64,000 nucleotides of DNA from JAGOLU01 sp964488055 (lineage in GTDB: Bacteria; Patescibacteriota; Microgenomatia; UBA1406; GWC2-37-13). Below are positions 60,729-64,000 of this stretch, piece after piece (within the stretch, counting starts at the first letter, position 1; each line of letters opens with the position of its first letter). Both the position numbers and the translations under genes were made by a program. The stretch lies in NCBI GenBank assembly GCA_964488055.1, contig CAZATL010000003.1, positions 1-64,000 on the forward strand. The letters are read 5' to 3'. The notes under the pieces are model-generated. The model had not been told where the DNA came from, searched no databases, and saw only the letters and a list, made by a program, of their open reading frames with translations.

Positions 60729-61160
60729 TTATCTGAAAAGCGAGAATTTTTTAGTAAATTCTTTTAGGATTGCAGTGTCACCGAATAAACAAATTCCATA
60801 GTAATCAAGCTCATTTTCTGTTGATTCTTTCGTCCTTTGTACTTGCTCAGCAGACGTACCCACAGTCATGGTACTTGTGAAATCAGAAAAAATAATACCA
60901 CGTTTTATCGCTTCATTTCGGACAGTTCGTATCTGATTTGAATTGTCAGCCTGAAGCACGATGAAGCCGAAGTGAGAAATATTGGGATGCACTCCCCCAT
61001 CTTTATCTTGGTATCTCAAGAAACGCATATCAGTATCTCCTTTTCCTCCCACAAGCCCAGCTGTCATGTGCCCAAGTGCATTCATGAGCTTTGGCACCTC
61101 TATCTTTTTATTTAGGATTGCAATAAATCTTTTTGAGTATTCATCAGGTAAATTTTGCAT
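60729..61160 (-). CDS. DUF2000-like protein
   Basis: 143 residues. RFIAILNKKIEVPKLMNALGHMTAGL at the start and YYGICLFGDTAILKEFTKKFSLFR at the end match the DUF2000 family, whose fold resembles peptidyl-tRNA hydrolase 2. Activity is unknown. It lies 14 bp downstream of the GNAT gene on the same strand and is probably co-transcribed with it. Confidence 0.75.
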   Translation of the reverse strand: MQNLPDEYSKRFIAILNKKIEVPKLMNALGHMTAGLVGGKGDTDMRFLRYQDKDGGVHPNISHFGFIVLQADNSNQIRTVRNEAIKRGIIFSDFTSTMTVGTSAEQVQRTKESTENELDYYGICLFGDTAILKEFTKKFSLFR

Positions 61161-61174
61161 ATTGGAAATAAAAA

Positions 61175-61645
61175 TTATTTGATTATCCTTTCATATGCAC
61201 TTCCATAATTCTTGAATCCACTTTTTTCATAAAATTTATGTGCGCGCTCGAGCACACTACTTGACTCAAGTCGGACTACTTTTAGCCCCTCATCCTTTGC
61301 CCAACCTAATACCGCTTCCACAAGCAAACTCGCAGCGCCCTTTCCTTGATATGCTGGACCTACATACATCTCCTCTATCTCACCCACATACATACCTTTT
61401 CTGATTTGGGGAATTTTGTATATTGTCACAATCCCTACGAACTTATCATTATTCTTAGCAAGAAAAATAGCTCCAGTCTTCGATAAAACCACATCATAAA
61501 AAAGATCACTGCCATGCTGTCTGGCGGTTTGTGAGACTGTCTTTGATAGTGGATCGACTATCTTTGTGACTTCAGTCCTAAATTCATCCATTAGTTCCAG
61601 AACTATATCTTTGTGGGATTTGTCAGCTCGAATTATTTCAATCAT
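61175..61645 (-). CDS. GNAT-family N-acetyltransferase
   Basis: 156 residues, a single GNAT domain. MYVGPAYQGKGAASLLVEAVLGWAK holds motif A (the Q-x-x-G-x-G/A acetyl-CoA pyrophosphate loop), and KVVRLESSSVLERAHKFYEKSGFK is motif B with the usual Tyr. It should acetylate an amine on an unknown small molecule or protein. Divergent from the SDR gene. Confidence 0.9.
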   Translation of the reverse strand: MIEIIRADKSHKDIVLELMDEFRTEVTKIVDPLSKTVSQTARQHGSDLFYDVVLSKTGAIFLAKNNDKFVGIVTIYKIPQIRKGMYVGEIEEMYVGPAYQGKGAASLLVEAVLGWAKDEGLKVVRLESSSVLERAHKFYEKSGFKNYGSAYERIIK

Positions 61646-61675
61646 AATATATAAACAACTGTGATTATACTAAGT

Positions 61676-61704
61676 TTGAACCTGAAGTAACTACGATGTA
61701 CAAT
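61676..61704 (+). promoter_or_regulatory. Predicted sigma-70 promoter of the SDR gene
   Basis: TTGAAC (61676-61681), 17-bp spacer, TACAAT (61699-61704) with TG directly before it; the ATG at 61713 is 8 nt further on. Confidence 0.55.
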
Positions 61705-61712
61705 GGAATTCT

Positions 61713-62513
61713 ATGAATATATTGAATCATAACGATCTTCTAAACCTGTCTGGAAAAGTAGCGATTGTGACTGGCGGATCTCTTGGCATTGGCTTTGGTA
61801 TAAGTTATAGACTGGCAGAGGCAGGTGCCACAGTAGTTATAGCCGCCAGGCGCCTTGATGAAACCGAAAAGACGGTATCAGAACTCGTTGCAAAAGGATG
61901 GAAAGCCATGGCAGTTGCTACAGATGTAGCAAAAGAAGATGACGTGAAAGCACTCATTGAGAAAACGGTCTCAACATATGGCAAAGTAGATATTCTCGTA
62001 AATAATGCTGGTATATTCCCATTTGCTACTCTAGATCAGCTGACATCTGAACTTTTTGATAAAGTAATCGCCACAAATCTACGCGGTGTTTTCCTCACGA
62101 CAAAGTATGTGTCTGAACAAATGAAAAAGCAAGGCACAGGTGGTAAGATCACAAATATTACGTCCATTGACGCAATTCACCCGTCTCTTGCCGGTCTGCC
62201 CCACTACGACGCTTCAAAGCACGGCGTCTGGGGATTCACAAAAAACGTTGCGCTTGAGCTTGCGAAATACAATATCCAAGTAAATGCAGTCGCGCCAGGT
62301 GGCATCTACACGCCAGGCGTTGTATCAATGCAGACACAGGGCAAACAAAACTCTACAGAAAGATTCCCAGACGCTCCCAAGATGGAAGTGCCAATGGGTA
62401 GACAAGGAGTACCAGATGATATTGGTAAGGTGGTGCTATTTATGGTGTCTGACATGGCCGGATACATGACCGGCACACAGGTAGTCGTGGATGGAGGATA
62501 TTTGCTGAAGTAA
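61713..62513 (+). CDS. Short-chain dehydrogenase/reductase
   Basis: 266 residues, classical SDR. TGGSLGIG is the NAD(P)-binding glycine loop (about residues 20-27), NNAG at about 95-98, the catalytic Ser in NITSIDAIH and Tyr/Lys in HYDASKHG, PGG after the active site, and the C-terminal GTQVVVDGGY. An Arg-Arg pair after the second strand (AARRLDE) suggests NADPH preference. It oxidises or reduces an alcohol/ketone of unknown identity. An own promoter with no leader. Confidence 0.93.
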   Translation: MNILNHNDLLNLSGKVAIVTGGSLGIGFGISYRLAEAGATVVIAARRLDETEKTVSELVAKGWKAMAVATDVAKEDDVKALIEKTVSTYGKVDILVNNAGIFPFATLDQLTSELFDKVIATNLRGVFLTTKYVSEQMKKQGTGGKITNITSIDAIHPSLAGLPHYDASKHGVWGFTKNVALELAKYNIQVNAVAPGGIYTPGVVSMQTQGKQNSTERFPDAPKMEVPMGRQGVPDDIGKVVLFMVSDMAGYMTGTQVVVDGGYLLK

Positions 62514-62565
62514 ACATCTGCTTACTTGTCCATTAGTACACGTGGGTGAACATGGTTGTTTGGGG

Positions 62566-62571
62566 TATAAT
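62566..62571 (+). promoter_or_regulatory. Predicted -10 of the HAD gene at 62581
   Basis: TATAAT 9 nt before the ATG; no recognisable -35. It supports the ATG at 62581 over the upstream GTG in the same frame. Confidence 0.45.
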
Positions 62572-62580
62572 CCCAGAACT

Positions 62581-63237
62581 ATGAGTGAAAAAACTAAGAT
62601 CAAAGCCGTTGTCTTGGATCTTGACCAAACACTAACATCTGACACAGGATCTTGGATAGAGCTAACGTCGCTACTTGGCGTAGATCCAAATCTGCATAAG
62701 AAAATCTACAATGATTTTAAGATTGGGAGTCTCAACTACGAGGATGCTAAACGTAAACTTATAGATCTTTGGAAGACTTCTGGGAAGACTAAAAAGAATG
62801 ATCTTCTGGCAATCTTTGACAAGATCGAACTTCGGGAAGGTGCATTTGAAGCCATAGAGTATCTGAAGAGTAAATACCAGCTTTGTATTATTTCAGGCGC
62901 GATAGACATTTTCGTCGAAACAATCGCTAAAAAACTTGGGATTGAATCATTGTATGCGTCTACTAAATTTATATTTGATTATAAAGGAGAACTTGTAGAT
63001 TTCGACTATCTGCTAGACAGAGGGCGTGAGAAGCTTACTTTTTTTAATGATTACTGTAATAAGCACAATATTAAGCCTGAAGAATGCGCGGCGATAGGTG
63101 ATGGTGAGTCTGATATGCCGATATTTGAGCGTGTTGGTCTACCAATATTATTCCTCGCAGCAGAAACCACAGATGAACAAAAAGCTAAAATCAAAACACA
63201 AATAAGCCAATGGAAAAAAATCAAGAATTTACTTTGA
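62581..63237 (+). CDS. HAD-superfamily phosphatase, SerB-like
   Basis: 218 residues. Motif I is VLDLDQTLTS (nucleophile Asp), motif II IISGA, motif III Lys in GREKLTFF, and motif IV AIGDGESDMPIF. The helical cap between motifs I and II (about residues 25-90) is the SerB type. It likely hydrolyses a small phosphomonoester; phosphoserine is only one candidate. Convergent with a second HAD gene across a 269-bp gap containing a large cloverleaf repeat. Confidence 0.88.
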   Translation: MSEKTKIKAVVLDLDQTLTSDTGSWIELTSLLGVDPNLHKKIYNDFKIGSLNYEDAKRKLIDLWKTSGKTKKNDLLAIFDKIELREGAFEAIEYLKSKYQLCIISGAIDIFVETIAKKLGIESLYASTKFIFDYKGELVDFDYLLDRGREKLTFFNDYCNKHNIKPEECAAIGDGESDMPIFERVGLPILFLAAETTDEQKAKIKTQISQWKKIKNLL

Positions 63238-63267
63238 ACAATAAACTTAAAGCATGGTAAGCAAAAT

Positions 63268-63427
63268 GCGTCATCTCGACTCCATGAATCAGCCATAGGC
63301 TGATGATTGGGTGGAGAGATCTGTTTTGAGTTTTTTTATGTAATAAATATCATCACAAGAGATCTCTCCACCCTTGCGCCTTCGTCGAGTCAAACTCGAC
63401 TCTAGGCTTAAGGAGTCGAGATGACGC
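63268..63427. repeat. Nested inverted repeat with cloverleaf geometry
   Basis: Outer arms GCGTCATCTCGACTCC (63268-63283) and its perfect complement (63412-63427), 16 bp. Inner arms GGGTGGAGAGATCT (63309-63322) and complement (63360-63373), 14 bp. Between outer and inner arm on each side lies a small hairpin of identical geometry, 7-bp stem with 3-base loop: ATCAGCC/GGCTGAT (63288-63304) and GTCGAGT/ACTCGAC (63384-63400). It sits between two convergent genes. The other bases of this 269-bp gap show nothing else. Confidence 0.9.
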
Positions 63428-63506
63428 GAGTATTTTGATCTCTAAGGGAAAAAAGACTTAGTTTTTTATGCTTATGTAATTAATACTTTTTAGAAGTAGT
63501 TACATC

Positions 63507-63968
63507 TCATTTCCTCATCGTAGCATTGAAGGCATCTACATCAATAAGCAGGTCAAGTGCATCGTTTATGGATGGTACGATCATGTCTACATGACCCAAA
63601 ATACCCGCGTGTATACCTTCTTTCTGAAGAGTCGCAATTCGCACTTTTGCATTCTCAAAAGTTCCTATATCTATCCTAGCATTACCAATAGCTACCGTAG
63701 TACTAGGATTGTATTTTTTTGCTGCATTTGATTTCTCGATGGTGTCTTTTGTTATAACAACGTCTATATCCATGTCCCTTGCTTGCTCTGGAGCTGTGCC
63801 TCTCTGATCACCTGTGAAAAGCATTATCTTGTATCCGTACTCCTGAAGTTTTTTGATTCTTGGGATTACTCCATCGACTATTTTTCCCCCCACCGCAAGA
63901 GTGCCATTTAGATCAAGAATGATAGTATCTAGATTGATTTCTCCCACACCTACTGGATTGTATTTCAT
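63507..63968 (-). CDS. HAD-family hydrolase, soluble P-type-ATPase-like phosphatase
   Basis: 153 residues, a HAD core without a large cap. ILDLNGTLAVGG holds the nucleophile Asp and second Asp replaced by Asn (DLN), LFTGDQRG motif II, Lys in ITKDTIEKS, and VAIGNARIDIGTFENA motif IV, where the usual GDG/GNG-ND reads GNARID. This matches the COG4087-type proteins that look like the phosphatase domain of P-type ATPases. The changed acidic positions raise doubt about activity. ATG at 63968, 32 bp from the window end. Confidence 0.8.
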   Translation of the reverse strand: MKYNPVGVGEINLDTIILDLNGTLAVGGKIVDGVIPRIKKLQEYGYKIMLFTGDQRGTAPEQARDMDIDVVITKDTIEKSNAAKKYNPSTTVAIGNARIDIGTFENAKVRIATLQKEGIHAGILGHVDMIVPSINDALDLLIDVDAFNATMRK

Positions 63969-64000
63969 TATTTGGAATTCTTAAATTTTCTAACTGCCCC

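Noticed and set aside
1..64000. Possible UGA recoding as in Gracilibacteria/SR1
   Set aside because: Genes end normally at TGA (for example 1188, 10261, 36485) and RF2 is encoded, so the standard code holds.
1..64000. tRNA, rRNA, CRISPR array, IS element or prophage
   Set aside because: No cloverleaf tRNA with anticodon loop and CCA-type end, no conserved rRNA segments, no regularly spaced identical repeats with spacers, and no transposase or phage genes were seen.

Overview
The window looks like a chromosomal segment of a Patescibacteria/CPR bacterium, most probably Microgenomates. The reasons are inferential: AT-rich DNA, very short intergenic gaps and many gene overlaps, few Shine-Dalgarno sites, Thr-Pro linkers in surface proteins, many uncharacterised multi-membrane glycosyltransferases, and compact, somewhat divergent versions of RpoB, RpoC, S12, S7, EF-G, DnaG and RF2. 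TGA is used as an ordinary stop codon and an RF2 gene is present, which argues against the UGA-recoding Gracilibacteria/SR1 groups. No rRNA, tRNA, CRISPR array, transposase or phage gene was seen.

Bases 1-29000 are a cell-surface glycan region: a flippase (cut by the window start), a WecG/TagA-type transferase, four GT2 and one GT4 cytoplasmic transferases, a Nudix hydrolase, and fourteen GT-C-type polytopic membrane proteins in several paralogous sets. The genes run in short blocks that switch strand. Two divergent pairs overlap at their start codons (CATG) and several pairs overlap tail-to-tail.

Bases 29000-44400 hold housekeeping and envelope genes: a CPBP protease, rpoD, dnaG, a LytR_C-domain membrane protein, prfB, ftsE-ftsX followed by a coiled-coil peptidoglycan hydrolase with a C39-like domain, a lamin-tail surface protein, a VanZ-like protein, a CAP-domain protein and a nucleotidyltransferase. 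Bases 44400-54900 are the transcription/translation block rpoB-rpoC-rpsL-rpsG-fusA behind a near-consensus promoter. Bases 54900-64000 carry small stand-alone genes: a phosphoesterase, endonuclease III, Nudix, RadC, an XRE regulator beside a receiver-like protein, a second CAP protein, DUF2000, GNAT, SDR and two HAD phosphatases.

The most unusual signals are non-coding or sub-genic. (1) Degenerate short tandem arrays with strict 7-bp (and in places 9-bp) periods recur between genes, directly against start or stop codons, and inside glycosyltransferase genes. (2) Two perfect, crossing inverted repeats between rpsL and rpsG form a candidate pseudoknot or two-state RNA switch. (3) A nested inverted repeat at 63268-63427 can fold into a four-way cloverleaf. 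(4) A trinucleotide repeat exactly fills the spacer of a promoter. (5) -10 elements repeatedly sit 6-11 nt before start codons, suggesting widespread leaderless mRNAs.
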